Positions 15,754-23,764 of a DNA stretch of 40,878 nucleotides are shown here, piece by piece. Positions within the stretch are counted from its first letter, which is position 1. Every line of letters begins with the position of its first letter. This DNA comes from an uncultured bacterium (GTDB taxonomy: Bacteria > Verrucomicrobiota > Lentisphaeria > Victivallales > Victivallaceae): NCBI GenBank assembly GCA_949297015.1, contig CASFRF010000042.1:1-40878 (forward strand). The letters are read 5' to 3'. Both the position numbers and the translations under genes were made by a program. The notes under the pieces were generated by a model. The model worked only from the letters and a program-made list of their open reading frames with translations, made no database searches and was not told where the DNA came from.

Positions 15754-16850
15754 AGTCGTGGACGGAGTGGTTGCGCGAGGTGGTGGCGGGTGCCCGCCCG
15801 GATCGCGCCGGATTGCGCCGGATGCTCGAACTGGAGAAGCCGGCGGAGCTGGCGGAGCTCTATCGCGCCGCCTATCAGGTGAAGCTCGCGGAGGTGGGCA
15901 ACCAAGTCCGGTTGCGCGGGTTGATCGAGATTTCCAACTACTGCACCAAAAATTGCTATTACTGCGGAATCCGGCGCGACAACCGCGCGGTGCACCGGTT
16001 CGCACTGACCTTGCCGGAGATCCGGGCGGCGGCGACGCACGCCTGGGAGTTCGGCTACGGCTCGGTGGTGCTGCAGTCCGGCGAGCGCAGCGACCCGGAG
16101 TTCGTCGACTACATCGAGCAGGCGGTCCGGGAGCTCAAGGAGTTGTCCCGGGGCGAGCTGGGGATCACCCTCTCCTGCGGGGAGCAGTCGGCGGCGACCT
16201 ACCGGCGCTGGTTCGCCGCCGGAGCCCACCGCTATCTGCTGCGGATCGAGAGCAGCACGCCGGAGCTCTACCGGGCGCTCCATCCGGCCGATCATGACTA
16301 CGCGGAGCGCCGGGCCTGTCTCGGGCGGTTGCGCGAGGCGGGGTTCCAGGTCGGGACCGGGGTGATGATCGGTCTGCCCGGGCAGACCGTGGACCATCTG
16401 GTCAACGATCTGGAGTTCTTCCGGGAGCTCGACATCGACATGATCGGCATGGGCCCCTATCTGCCGCACTCGGAGACCCCCCTGGGGCGCGCCGTTCACG
16501 ATTTCGACCCGGAGCGACAGCTGACGCTCGGGCTCAAGATGATCGCCGCCGCGCGGCTCAGTCTGCGCGACGTCAACATCGCCGCGACCACCGCGCTTCA
16601 GACCCTGGCCCCGGACGGGCGCGAGCGCGGACTGCTGGCCGGCGCCAACGTGATCATGCCCAACGTCGGAGAGGTCGAGCACCGGCCCGATTATTTGCTG
16701 TACGACCACAAGCCCGGGCTGGACGAGAACGCGGCGGAAAGCCGCGAGCGGCTGGAACAGTCGCTGCTGGCGATCGGCGAGCAGCTGGCACCGGGGGAGT
16801 GGGGGGATTCCCCGCATTTCGCCCGGCGGCGTGGAGGATCCCGCGCATGA
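15750..16850 (+). CDS. hydE: Radical SAM protein HydE ([FeFe]-hydrogenase maturase family)
   Basis: A 366-residue radical SAM enzyme. The iron-sulfur cluster motif is C65-x3-C69-x2-C72 in NYCTKNCYYCGIRRDN. VVLQSGERSD, ITLSCGEQS, YLLRIESSTPELYRALHP, GVMIGLPGQT and DIDMIGMGPYLPH all match the HydE family, which makes part of the dithiolate bridge of the hydrogenase H-cluster. HydE usually works with HydF and HydG; neither those nor a hydrogenase gene lies in this window. HydE-like proteins also occur without hydrogenases, so the role should be treated as probable. It overlaps both neighbours by four bases. Confidence 0.8.
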   Translation: MKSWTEWLREVVAGARPDRAGLRRMLELEKPAELAELYRAAYQVKLAEVGNQVRLRGLIEISNYCTKNCYYCGIRRDNRAVHRFALTLPEIRAAATHAWEFGYGSVVLQSGERSDPEFVDYIEQAVRELKELSRGELGITLSCGEQSAATYRRWFAAGAHRYLLRIESSTPELYRALHPADHDYAERRACLGRLREAGFQVGTGVMIGLPGQTVDHLVNDLEFFRELDIDMIGMGPYLPHSETPLGRAVHDFDPERQLTLGLKMIAAARLSLRDVNIAATTALQTLAPDGRERGLLAGANVIMPNVGEVEHRPDYLLYDHKPGLDENAAESRERLEQSLLAIGEQLAPGEWGDSPHFARRRGGSRA

Positions 16851-18244
16851 AACCGCATCTGCCTCCGGTTATTGTGCTGCATCGCGATCCCGACGTGGTG
16901 GCCCGGCTCGAAACCGGTCTGAAAAGCCGGGGTGTGACCCGGGTGATCATCGCCGACGGCGCCTCCGAGGTCGGCTGGGAGCTGCAGAAGGAGTGCCCGC
17001 TGGCGCTGCTGCTGGGGGCGCGGCTGGAGGGGGACCGCTCGGCGCTGGAGCTGGTCGGACTCTATCATCGCGTGCAGCCGACGCTGCCGATCGTGGTCTG
17101 CGGCGAGGAGGCGGATCTGGAGACCGGGCTGCGCTTCATGCGGGCGGGCGCCGCCGATTATCTGGTGCCGCCGTTTGATCTGGCCCGGCTCTGGCAGCGG
17201 GTGCAGCGCGAGCGGAACCGGGTGCTGGAGTCCTGCGCCTCGCTGGACTCCGTGGAGCGTTTCACCGCTTCGATCGTCACACGCGACCCGCGGATGCTGC
17301 AGCTCTTTGACTACTGCCGGAACGTGGCGGCCAGCCCGCGGCCGGTGCTGATCACCGGCGAAACCGGAGTCGGCAAGGAACTTTTCGCCGAACTGCTGCA
17401 CCGGATGTCGGGGCGTCCCGGCAAGCTGGTGGCGGTCAACATCGCCGGACTGGACGATACGCTGCTTTCGGATACGTTGTTCGGCCATCGCCGCGGAGCC
17501 TACACCGGTGCAGTGGACGACCGGGCCGGCGCGCTCGAACAGGCGGGCGGCGGGACCGTGCTGATCGATGAAATCGGCGATCTTTCGCTGTCGGCCCAGA
17601 TCAAGCTGCTGCGCTTGCTGCAGGAACAGGAGTACTCGCCGCTGGGGTCGGACGAGGTCCGGCGGACCGAGGCCCGGATCGTGCTGGCCACGCACCGGGA
17701 TCTCTTCGCGTTGCAGCAGGAGGGGCGTTTCCGGGCGGACCTCTATTACCGGATCTACACCCACCGGCTGCTGATTCCGCCGTTGCGGGAACGGCTGGAC
17801 GATCTGCCGCTGCTGCTGAACGCCTTCATCGCCTCCAGCGCCGCGGCGCTGCACCGGCCGCCGCCGGGTTATCCGGCGGAGTTGCTGACGCTGTTGCGCC
17901 ATTACTCGTTTCCGGGGAATATCCGGGAACTGGAGAGCATGGTCTTCGACGCGGTGAGCTGCTGCCGCAGTGCGATGTTGAGTCTGGACTCGTTCCGGGA
18001 GCATCTGGAGAGCCGGAACCGGCCGGCCTCGTCGCCGGAGGAGCCGATTGAGGCGGTGATCCGGCGACTGAGCCGGCTGCCGCCGCTGAAGAGCGTGACG
18101 CGGCTGCTGATCGCGGAGGCGCTGCGCCGGAGCGGCGGCCATCAGAGTCTGGCCGCGCGGATGCTGGGAATCACGCCGCAGGCGATCAATTCACGGCTGC
18201 GGCGATTGCGCTCGGAGTCGAAGGCGGAAACGGAGGGGGCCTGA
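16847..18244 (+). CDS. Sigma-54-type AAA+ transcription activator with degenerate receiver
   Basis: A 465-residue protein with three parts. Residues 1-125 look like a response-regulator receiver, but the phosphoacceptor aspartate is replaced by glycine (LLLGARL, about Gly57) and the conserved lysine by proline (YLVPPFD), so classical phosphorylation is unlikely. Residues about 140-370 form the AAA+ module with Walker A GETGVGKE (171-178), the sigma-54 contact loop as GAYTGA (217-222), Walker B LIDEIGDL, and FRADLYYRI. Residues about 420-455 form a Fis-type helix-turn-helix. The ATG at 16847 overlaps the hydE stop, with GGAGG 9 bases upstream. It may regulate its own operon or distant genes; no clear -24/-12 site was found in the window. 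Confidence 0.85.
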   Translation: MKPHLPPVIVLHRDPDVVARLETGLKSRGVTRVIIADGASEVGWELQKECPLALLLGARLEGDRSALELVGLYHRVQPTLPIVVCGEEADLETGLRFMRAGAADYLVPPFDLARLWQRVQRERNRVLESCASLDSVERFTASIVTRDPRMLQLFDYCRNVAASPRPVLITGETGVGKELFAELLHRMSGRPGKLVAVNIAGLDDTLLSDTLFGHRRGAYTGAVDDRAGALEQAGGGTVLIDEIGDLSLSAQIKLLRLLQEQEYSPLGSDEVRRTEARIVLATHRDLFALQQEGRFRADLYYRIYTHRLLIPPLRERLDDLPLLLNAFIASSAAALHRPPPGYPAELLTLLRHYSFPGNIRELESMVFDAVSCCRSAMLSLDSFREHLESRNRPASSPEEPIEAVIRRLSRLPPLKSVTRLLIAEALRRSGGHQSLAARMLGITPQAINSRLRRLRSESKAETEGA

Positions 18245-18285
18245 CCTCCCGGGGCGGGGAGCGCCTGAAAAAAAGTGGAAAAAAA

Positions 18286-19107
18286 ATGAAAAAAAACTGG
18301 AAATCCCGGGGGTTTGGGATTACATTATTAAATCTCCTGCTGTGCGGGTGGCTTGTGCCTGCCCTGACGGCGGAGGAACCGGCGCCGGAAACGGCCCCGG
18401 GGGTGACGATCGAGCTGGAACCGAGAGATGCTGCCCGGCTTCAGGCTCTGGAGGACACCCGCCGGGAGCTGGAGGCGGCGCGGGAAGAGATGCGGAAGCT
18501 GCAGCAGGAACTTCGGCAGGCGGCCGAGGCGGACCGGCGGCGGAACCGCGAGTTGCTTGAATTGACGACCAAGTTTCAACAGCAGAATGAGGCGAACCGG
18601 CAACTGCAGTTGCTGGTCTCGGGGCTGGCGGCGGAGACCGCCGGGCGGCCCGGGGACCGGGAAGGGCAACTGGGCGAACAGTTGAGTCGGGAGCGGGAGG
18701 CAGGGAAGGCCCTCGCTCTCGGGGCGGCTTCGTTCTGCGAACTGGCGGAGCGGTTGCTGAAGGCGGCGGATCAAGGGAAGGGTCCGCCGGCGGAGTTTGC
18801 GCTGGCGAGCGAGGAACTCCGGCAGCTGAGTCGCCGGTTCATCAGCATGACCACGCCCGGAGTGGCGTCGCGGGAACTCGAAAGATGCAGGATTCTCGCG
18901 GTGGACCGGGAGCGGTCATTCGTCATACTGCCCGTGGGGATCCGGCAAGGTGCGTTCAATGGCCTGATCTACCATGTAGGGAAGGGATCGGTAAAGCTCA
19001 AAATCGTCGGGGTGCGACCCGATGTGGCGGCGGCGGTGCCGATCACCGGCAGGATTGACGACCTCGCTCCGGGGATGGAGGCCGTGACCGACGAAAAGAG
19101 AGAATAA
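18286..19107 (+). CDS. Secreted coiled-coil protein of unknown function preceding the ribosomal cluster
   Basis: A 273-residue protein with a signal peptide (MKKNWKSRG, hydrophobic core, cleavage near PALTA, about residue 29). Residues about 48-105 form a long coiled coil rich in E, R, Q and L (LEDTRRELEAAREEMRKLQQ), and residues 110-185 are also helical. The last 85 residues look beta-rich: RCRILAVDRERSFVILPVG, GAFNGLIYHVGKG, and a final LAPGMEAV. I do not recognise a named family. The protein probably works in the periplasm or at the envelope. The gene starts 41 bases after the regulator gene and ends 19 bases before rplV, so it appears to head the ribosomal protein transcript, an odd place for an exported protein. 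Confidence 0.75.
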   Translation: MKKNWKSRGFGITLLNLLLCGWLVPALTAEEPAPETAPGVTIELEPRDAARLQALEDTRRELEAAREEMRKLQQELRQAAEADRRRNRELLELTTKFQQQNEANRQLQLLVSGLAAETAGRPGDREGQLGEQLSREREAGKALALGAASFCELAERLLKAADQGKGPPAEFALASEELRQLSRRFISMTTPGVASRELERCRILAVDRERSFVILPVGIRQGAFNGLIYHVGKGSVKLKIVGVRPDVAAAVPITGRIDDLAPGMEAVTDEKRE

Positions 19108-19126
19108 ACAAACAAGAGACCGGATT

Positions 19127-19459
19127 ATGGAAGTTAGAGCTTTGACCAGAAATGTGCGGATTTCGCCGGAAAAGGCGCGGCACGTTTCCCGTCTGATCCA
19201 GGGCAAGTCCGCCACGGAGGCGCTGGCGATTGTCGATCTGTGCCCGCGCAAGGCAGCCCGGCTGATCGCCGACACCCTGCGTTCTGCGGTGGCCAATGCC
19301 GAAAACAATCATGATTTGAGCCGGAAAGATCTGCAGGTGAAAGCCGCGACGGTCAGCCCCGGTCCGCTCATCAAGCGTTTTCGCGCCAAAGCCCGCGGTT
19401 CCGCCGGCCGGATCCGGAAGCGGACCAGCCATCTGGAAGTTGTCTTGACGGATATTTAA
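19127..19459 (+). CDS. rplV: Ribosomal protein uL22
   Basis: The 110-residue product matches L22, which binds 23S rRNA and lines the exit tunnel. Visible signatures are ISPEKARHVSRLIQGKSATEAL, SAVANAENNHDLS and the C-terminal KARGSAGRIRKRTSHLEVVL. Normally rpsS precedes rplV; here the preceding gene encodes a secreted coiled-coil protein. The initiating AGAGACC-like leader carries no strong Shine-Dalgarno sequence. Confidence 0.97.
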   Translation: MEVRALTRNVRISPEKARHVSRLIQGKSATEALAIVDLCPRKAARLIADTLRSAVANAENNHDLSRKDLQVKAATVSPGPLIKRFRAKARGSAGRIRKRTSHLEVVLTDI

Positions 19460-19476
19460 GGTAAGGGGATTGCATT

Positions 19477-20169
19477 GTGGGACAAAAAGTAAATCCGATC
19501 GGATTGCGGACCGCGCTGACCAAGAATTGGGAGTCCCGCTGGTTTGCGGGCAAGGCGTTGTTCGGCGAATGGCTCCATGAGGATCTCAAGATTCGCAAGT
19601 TCATCAAGGAGAAATTCGCGGCGGCGGCGATTGCGCGGATTCAGATCGAGCGTTTTGCCAGCCGGGTGCGGGTGACCATTTTCGCGGCGCGTCCGGGGCT
19701 GTTGATCGGCAAGAAGGGCGCGGAGCTGGATGCCCTGCGTCAGGATATCACCAAGCTCACCGGGAACAAGGAAGTGTTCGTCGAGATCGGCGAGATCCGG
19801 CGGGCGGAGGCGAATGCTCAGCTGGTGGCGGAGAACATCGCGCAGCAGCTGGAGCGGCGGATCGGGTTCCGTCGGGCCATGAAGCGGTCGATTCAGACGG
19901 CCATGGATATGGGCGTGGACGGAATCAAGATCAACTGCGCCGGACGTCTGGGCGGGGCGGAGCTGGCCCGCGAGGAGCAGTACAAGGAAGGCCGGGTGCC
20001 GCTGCACACGTTGAAGGCCAATATCGATTACGGTTTCACCGAGGCGAACACCACCGCCGGCAAGATCGGGGTGAAGGTTTGGATTTGCCACAAAGAGGGT
20101 ACGGAGGATCAGGATTATGCCGTTAATGCCAAAAAGAGTAAAGTACAGAAAGGTTCAGCGCGGAAGTAA
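19477..20169 (+). CDS. rpsC: Ribosomal protein uS3
   Basis: The 230-residue protein begins with [14 protein letters not shown] from a GTG start and contains the KH-domain core ([20 protein letters not shown]) and the [21 protein letters not shown] block of S3. It helps form the mRNA entry site of the small subunit. Its C-terminal 17 codons (from about GCC GTT AAT) overlap the start of rplP in a different frame by 53 bases, far more than the short gaps usual between these genes. Overall length is normal, so the overlap reflects a shifted rplP start rather than an obvious S3 extension. Confidence 0.97.
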   Translation: MGQKVNPIGLRTALTKNWESRWFAGKALFGEWLHEDLKIRKFIKEKFAAAAIARIQIERFASRVRVTIFAARPGLLIGKKGAELDALRQDITKLTGNKEVFVEIGEIRRAEANAQLVAENIAQQLERRIGFRRAMKRSIQTAMDMGVDGIKINCAGRLGGAELAREEQYKEGRVPLHTLKANIDYGFTEANTTAGKIGVKVWICHKEGTEDQDYAVNAKKSKVQKGSARK

Positions 20170-20530
20170 TGCCGGGTTGTCCACCAGCAACAACAAGCTG
20201 GATTTCGGCGACTATGCATTGCAGGCGTTGACCAGAGGGTACGTTACCAACAATCAGATTGAAGCGGCTCGTGTGGCGATCAACCGTCACCTGAAGCGTC
20301 GGGGCAAAGTGTGGATTCGGATGTTCCCGTTCCGCTCGTTTACCAAGAAGCCGCTGGAAGTGCGTATGGGCAAGGGCAAGGGAAATGTCGAAGGCTGGGT
20401 GGCTCCGGTGAAGCCGGGTCGGGTGCTGTTCGAGGTTTCCGGCTGCAGCGAGGCGGTGGCGCGCGAGGCGATGAGCCGTGCGGCGAACAAGCTTTGTCTG
20501 CGGTGCAAGTTCCTGGCGCGCGAAGAGTAG
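20117..20530 (+). CDS. rplP: Ribosomal protein uL16
   Basis: The 137-residue L16 starts [16 protein letters not shown], the standard N-terminus, and has GRVLFEVSG and [14 protein letters not shown]. It is part of the tRNA-binding side of the large subunit. The ATG at 20117 lies inside rpsC and is supported by GGAGG at 20103-20107, nine bases upstream. A second ATG at 20126 (MPKRV) is possible and would still overlap rpsC by 44 bases. Confidence 0.97.
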   Translation: MPLMPKRVKYRKVQRGSNAGLSTSNNKLDFGDYALQALTRGYVTNNQIEAARVAINRHLKRRGKVWIRMFPFRSFTKKPLEVRMGKGKGNVEGWVAPVKPGRVLFEVSGCSEAVAREAMSRAANKLCLRCKFLAREE

Positions 20531-20533
20531 AGG

Positions 20534-20737
20534 ATGGCCATGAAGTACAAACAGATCAAAGAAATGACCGATCAGGAGCTGGAGAATCAGCTCGGCGAGC
20601 TGCGGCGGGAGAAACTGAATCTCGCGATCCAGTCCCGCACCGGTCAATTGGAAAAGACCGCCCGGGTCCGGGAAGTTCGTCGCACCATCGCGCAGATCTT
20701 AACCGAAAAGGCGGTTCGCGCCAACGAGGTGAAATGA
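20534..20737 (+). CDS. rpmC: Ribosomal protein uL29
   Basis: A 67-residue helical protein with the L29 pattern ([23 protein letters not shown], then [15 protein letters not shown]). It sits near the exit tunnel of the large subunit. It starts three bases after rplP and its TGA overlaps the rpsQ start (ATGATGA). Confidence 0.95.
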   Translation: MAMKYKQIKEMTDQELENQLGELRREKLNLAIQSRTGQLEKTARVREVRRTIAQILTEKAVRANEVK

Positions 20738-21009
20738 TGAGTGAAGTACAGGAACGCGGTCACCGCAAAGAGCGCGTCGGCGTGGTGGTCAGCGATGTGC
20801 AGGATAAGACGATTGTGGTGAATGTGGATCGCCGCACGCCGCATCCGTTGTATGGCAAGATCATGAAGGTGCGCAAGAAGTTCACGGCGCATGACGAGGA
20901 GAATCAGGCGAAGAAGGGCGATACCGTCCGGATCGTCGAGACCCGTCCGCTGAGCAAGAACAAGCGCTGGCGCCTGGTGGAGATTCTGGCCCGGGCGGAG
21001 CAGGAATAA
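20734..21009 (+). CDS. rpsQ: Ribosomal protein uS17
   Basis: S17, a primary 16S rRNA binder. [31 protein letters not shown] and the [16 protein letters not shown] segment are family signatures. Two adjacent ATG codons (20734, 20737) are available; GAGGT lies 4 bases before the first and 7 before the second. Both overlap the rpmC stop codon. The frame is open far upstream, but only this start gives an S17-like N-terminus. Confidence 0.95.
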   Translation: MMSEVQERGHRKERVGVVVSDVQDKTIVVNVDRRTPHPLYGKIMKVRKKFTAHDEENQAKKGDTVRIVETRPLSKNKRWRLVEILARAEQE

Positions 21010-21027
21010 CGCGAAGGAGCAGGTAAA

Positions 21028-21393
21028 ATGATTCAGATGCAGACGATTCTGCAGGTTGCCGACAACTCCGGAGCGAAGTCGCTGCTGACCATCACCGTGC
21101 TCGGTCAGGGCAAGACCATCGCCGGGATCGGCGATGTGGTGACGGCGGCGGTTCAGGAAGCGATTCCGGACGGCAGCGTCAAGAAAAAGCAGGTGGTCAA
21201 GGCGGTGATCGTGCGGACCAAGGCCAAGATCCGTCGTCCGGACGGGTCGTATCTGCGGTTTGACGAGAACGCCGCGGTGATCATCGACAAGGACAAGAAC
21301 CCGGTCGGCACCCGTATTTTCGGGCCGGTCGCCCGTGAGCTGCGCGAAAAGGATTTCATGAAGATCATTTCGCTGGCGCCGGAGGTGTTGTAA
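21028..21393 (+). CDS. rplN: Ribosomal protein uL14
   Basis: The 121-residue product begins [19 protein letters not shown] and contains [21 protein letters not shown] and [13 protein letters not shown], all diagnostic of L14, a subunit-interface protein. GAAGGAG lies upstream of the ATG. rplX begins three bases after its stop. Confidence 0.97.
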   Translation: MIQMQTILQVADNSGAKSLLTITVLGQGKTIAGIGDVVTAAVQEAIPDGSVKKKQVVKAVIVRTKAKIRRPDGSYLRFDENAAVIIDKDKNPVGTRIFGPVARELREKDFMKIISLAPEVL

Positions 21394-21396
21394 CTT

Positions 21397-21657
21397 ATGA
21401 AGAAATTTCACGTCAAGAAGGGCGATAAGGTCAAGGTCAACGCCGGCAAGTTCAAGGGCGAAGAGGCGACCATCGCAGCCGTGCTGGCGGATAAGGACCG
21501 GGTGGTGCTGGAGCTGGCCGACAAAAATCTGAAGACCGGGCGTCGCACGCTCAAGAAGAGCAAGGCCAATCCCAACGGCGGAATGATCGAGCGCTCGGTT
21601 TCGGTGCACGTCTCGAACGTCAACAAGGTCGGCGGCGCCGAGAAGCAGACGGAGTAG
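21397..21657 (+). CDS. rplX: Ribosomal protein uL24 (short form)
   Basis: An 86-residue L24, the assembly-initiating protein of the large subunit. The KOW motif region (HVKKGDKVKVNAGKFKGEEATI) and NPNGGMIERSVSVHVSNVNKV are clear. Bacterial L24 usually has about 100-105 residues; here the protein stops shortly after the VSNV block and lacks the usual C-terminal RVGF...KKVR segment. The stop is followed immediately by rplE and I see no sign of a frameshift, so the short form looks genuine. Confidence 0.93.
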   Translation: MKKFHVKKGDKVKVNAGKFKGEEATIAAVLADKDRVVLELADKNLKTGRRTLKKSKANPNGGMIERSVSVHVSNVNKVGGAEKQTE

Positions 21658-21663
21658 TGCAAA

Positions 21664-22200
21664 ATGCCTGACATGAGCAAAAAATACAAGGAAGAGGTCC
21701 GTCCCGCGTTGCAGTCGAAGTACGGCATCAAGAATGTGATGCAGATTCCGAAACTGACCAAGATCGTGGTCAGCACCGGAGTCAAGACCAGTGCCGAGCG
21801 CGATGCGATTCCGGAGGCGGTGAAGCATCTGGCGGCGCTGACCGGCCAGAAACCGGTGGTGACCAAGGCGCGCAAGAACGTGGCGAACTTCAAGCTGCGT
21901 GTGGGTATGCCGATCGGCGCGATGGTGACGTTGCGTGGCAGCCGGATGTACGAGTTTCTGGACCGTTTCGTTCACAACGTGATGCCGCGCGTGCGCGACT
22001 TCCGCGGGATTCCGAAAGACGGTTTCGACGGCTTCGGCAACTACAATGTCGGTGTGCGGGACGTTTCGGTGTTCACCGAGATCGACCCGGACAAGCTCAA
22101 GTATCCGCTGGGCGTCAACATCACCATGGTGACGACCGCCGGCAGCAAGGAACAGGCGTTCGATCTCCTGAAGCTGCTCGAAGTGCCGTTTGCGGAATAA
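21664..22200 (+). CDS. rplE: Ribosomal protein uL5
   Basis: The 178-residue L5 binds 5S rRNA in the central protuberance. [55 protein letters not shown] and the final [20 protein letters not shown] match the family. It follows rplX after six bases and precedes the zinc S14 gene. Confidence 0.97.
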   Translation: MPDMSKKYKEEVRPALQSKYGIKNVMQIPKLTKIVVSTGVKTSAERDAIPEAVKHLAALTGQKPVVTKARKNVANFKLRVGMPIGAMVTLRGSRMYEFLDRFVHNVMPRVRDFRGIPKDGFDGFGNYNVGVRDVSVFTEIDPDKLKYPLGVNITMVTTAGSKEQAFDLLKLLEVPFAE

Positions 22201-22213
22201 GGGGAAGGAAATC

Positions 22214-22399
22214 ATGGCTAAAACCAGTTTGATCGTCCGGTCGCTCCGTGACAATAAGTTCAAAGTTCGCAACTACACCCGGTGCAAAGCCTGCGGACGG
22301 GCCCGTGCCTACATCCGCAAGTTTCAGCTGTGCCGGATCTGCTTCCGGGAGCTGGCCTCCAAGGGACAGATTCCGGGCGTCACCAAGGCGAGCTGGTAA
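22214..22399 (+). CDS. rpsN: Ribosomal protein uS14, zinc-binding type
   Basis: A 61-residue S14 of the short type Z form, with four zinc cysteines in [20 protein letters not shown]. The start [10 protein letters not shown] at 22214 is preceded by AAGGAAA; an in-frame upstream start at 22190 lies within rplE and adds residues not found in the family. The zinc form is common in non-proteobacterial lineages. Confidence 0.96.
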   Translation: MAKTSLIVRSLRDNKFKVRNYTRCKACGRARAYIRKFQLCRICFRELASKGQIPGVTKASW

Positions 22400-22414
22400 G
22401 GAGGGAGTGGACAA

Positions 22415-22810
22415 ATGAGTATGCAAGATCCGATTGCCGATATGTTGACCCGGATCCGCAATGCGGGTGCCGCCGGTCTGGAGTCGGTGGTGATTCCGGG
22501 CTCGAAGCTGAAGGCGGCGATCGCCGAAGTGCTGAAGTCCGAGGGCTACATCCGGGATTGCCGGGTGGTCGCCGATGGTCCGAAATCCGAGCTGGTGGTC
22601 ACGCTGAAGTACAGCGACGGAAAACCGGTGATTGAAGGACTTGAGCGGGTGAGCAAACCCTCCCGCCGCGTCCATTGCGGCAGCCGCGAAGTGCCTCTGG
22701 TCCGGCGCGGTCTGGGCACGGTGATCCTGTCGACGCCGAACGGCGTGATGTCCGGCCGGCAGGCGGCCAAGTCGAACGTGGGCGGCGAAGTTCTCTGCTA
22801 CGTTTGGTAA
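22415..22810 (+). CDS. rpsH: Ribosomal protein uS8
   Basis: The 131-residue S8 shows [34 protein letters not shown] and the C-terminal [20 protein letters not shown] block. It binds the central domain of 16S rRNA, and in E. coli it represses this operon by binding its mRNA near rplE; whether that holds here cannot be seen. GGAGG precedes the ATG. Confidence 0.97.
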   Translation: MSMQDPIADMLTRIRNAGAAGLESVVIPGSKLKAAIAEVLKSEGYIRDCRVVADGPKSELVVTLKYSDGKPVIEGLERVSKPSRRVHCGSREVPLVRRGLGTVILSTPNGVMSGRQAAKSNVGGEVLCYVW

Positions 22811-22837
22811 TCTAAATTTGACTGAAGGATTGTAGAT

Positions 22838-23371
22838 ATGTCTCGAATTGGAAAGAAACCGATTGCGGTTCCACCCTCGGTCAAGGTGTCGCTCGACGCC
22901 ACGGCCGTGACCGTGGAAGGCAAGGCCAAGCTGGCGCTGACCTTGCCGCCGCTGGTATCGGTGGAGCAGCAGGGGGCCGAGCTGTTTGTCCGGCGCGCTG
23001 ACGATTCCGCCGCCTCCAGTGCGATGCAGGGACTGGCCCGGAGTCTGATCAACAACATGGTGATCGGCGTGACCGAGGGCTTCAAGAAGGAGCTGGCGAT
23101 CGTCGGGGTCGGCTACAAGGCGGCGCTGTCCGGCAGCAAGCTGACGCTGAACCTCGGGTTTTCGCACCCGATCGAGTTCCAGATTCCGGAAGGGATCAAG
23201 ATCACGGTGACCGACGGCACCAAGATTCTGGTCGAGGGCGCGGACAAGCAGCTGGTCGGCGAGACCGCTGCGACCATCCGGCGGTTCCGTCAGCCGGAGC
23301 CCTACAAGGGTAAGGGCGTGCGCTATGCGGACGAGCGCGTGATCATTAAGGAAGGCAAGTCCGTTGGATAA
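22838..23371 (+). CDS. rplF: Ribosomal protein uL6
   Basis: The 177-residue L6 begins MSRIGKKPIAVP and contains RSLINNMVIGVTEGFKKEL, GVGYKAAL, NLGFSHPIEFQIPEGI and EPYKGKGVRYADE. It lies near the factor-binding site of the large subunit. The 27-base gap to rpsH is among the longest in the ribosomal run, exceeded only by the spacer before secY. Confidence 0.97.
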   Translation: MSRIGKKPIAVPPSVKVSLDATAVTVEGKAKLALTLPPLVSVEQQGAELFVRRADDSAASSAMQGLARSLINNMVIGVTEGFKKELAIVGVGYKAALSGSKLTLNLGFSHPIEFQIPEGIKITVTDGTKILVEGADKQLVGETAATIRRFRQPEPYKGKGVRYADERVIIKEGKSVG

Positions 23372-23390
23372 GGAAAAGGTAGCGTAAATC

Positions 23391-23753
23391 ATGGCTGTCA
23401 AAGATAAAAACGTATTGCGCGCCCGGCGCCATCTGCGGATCCGCAAGAAGGTCTCCGGCACCGCGGCCAAGCCGAGATTCTGCGTGAGCATCACGGCGCA
23501 CCACATCTACTGCCAGTTCATCGACGACGAGGCGGGCAAGACCCTCGCGGCGGCTTCGACGCTCTCTGCGGCCTTCAAGGGCGAGGGCAAGAGCGCCAAT
23601 CTGGAGGGGGCGGCGGTGCTCGGCAAGCTCGCGGCGGAAGCGGCGAAGAGTGTCAATATTTCGGAAGTGGTGTTCGACCGCTCCGGGTTCCGCTATCACG
23701 GCCGGGTCAAGGCGATCGCCGAGGCCGCCCGTGAGGCCGGACTGAAATTTTAG
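23391..23753 (+). CDS. rplR: Ribosomal protein uL18
   Basis: The 120-residue L18 has the 5S rRNA-binding pattern [26 protein letters not shown] and the C-terminal [28 protein letters not shown]. It follows rplF after 19 bases and precedes rpsE by 11. Confidence 0.97.
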   Translation: MAVKDKNVLRARRHLRIRKKVSGTAAKPRFCVSITAHHIYCQFIDDEAGKTLAAASTLSAAFKGEGKSANLEGAAVLGKLAAEAAKSVNISEVVFDRSGFRYHGRVKAIAEAAREAGLKF

Positions 23754-23764
23754 GAGTTCAGACT

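Noticed and set aside
18270-18300. Runs of A around the start of the coiled-coil gene (possible slippage or terminator)
   Set aside because: There is no stem before the A-runs on the plus strand, and a T-run on the minus strand has no minus-strand gene to serve; the A-run is simply an AAA-rich start of the signal peptide.
20644-22272. Open frame of 542 codons on the minus strand opposite rpmC to rpsN
   Set aside because: It is antisense to six certain ribosomal protein genes and contains no recognisable motif.
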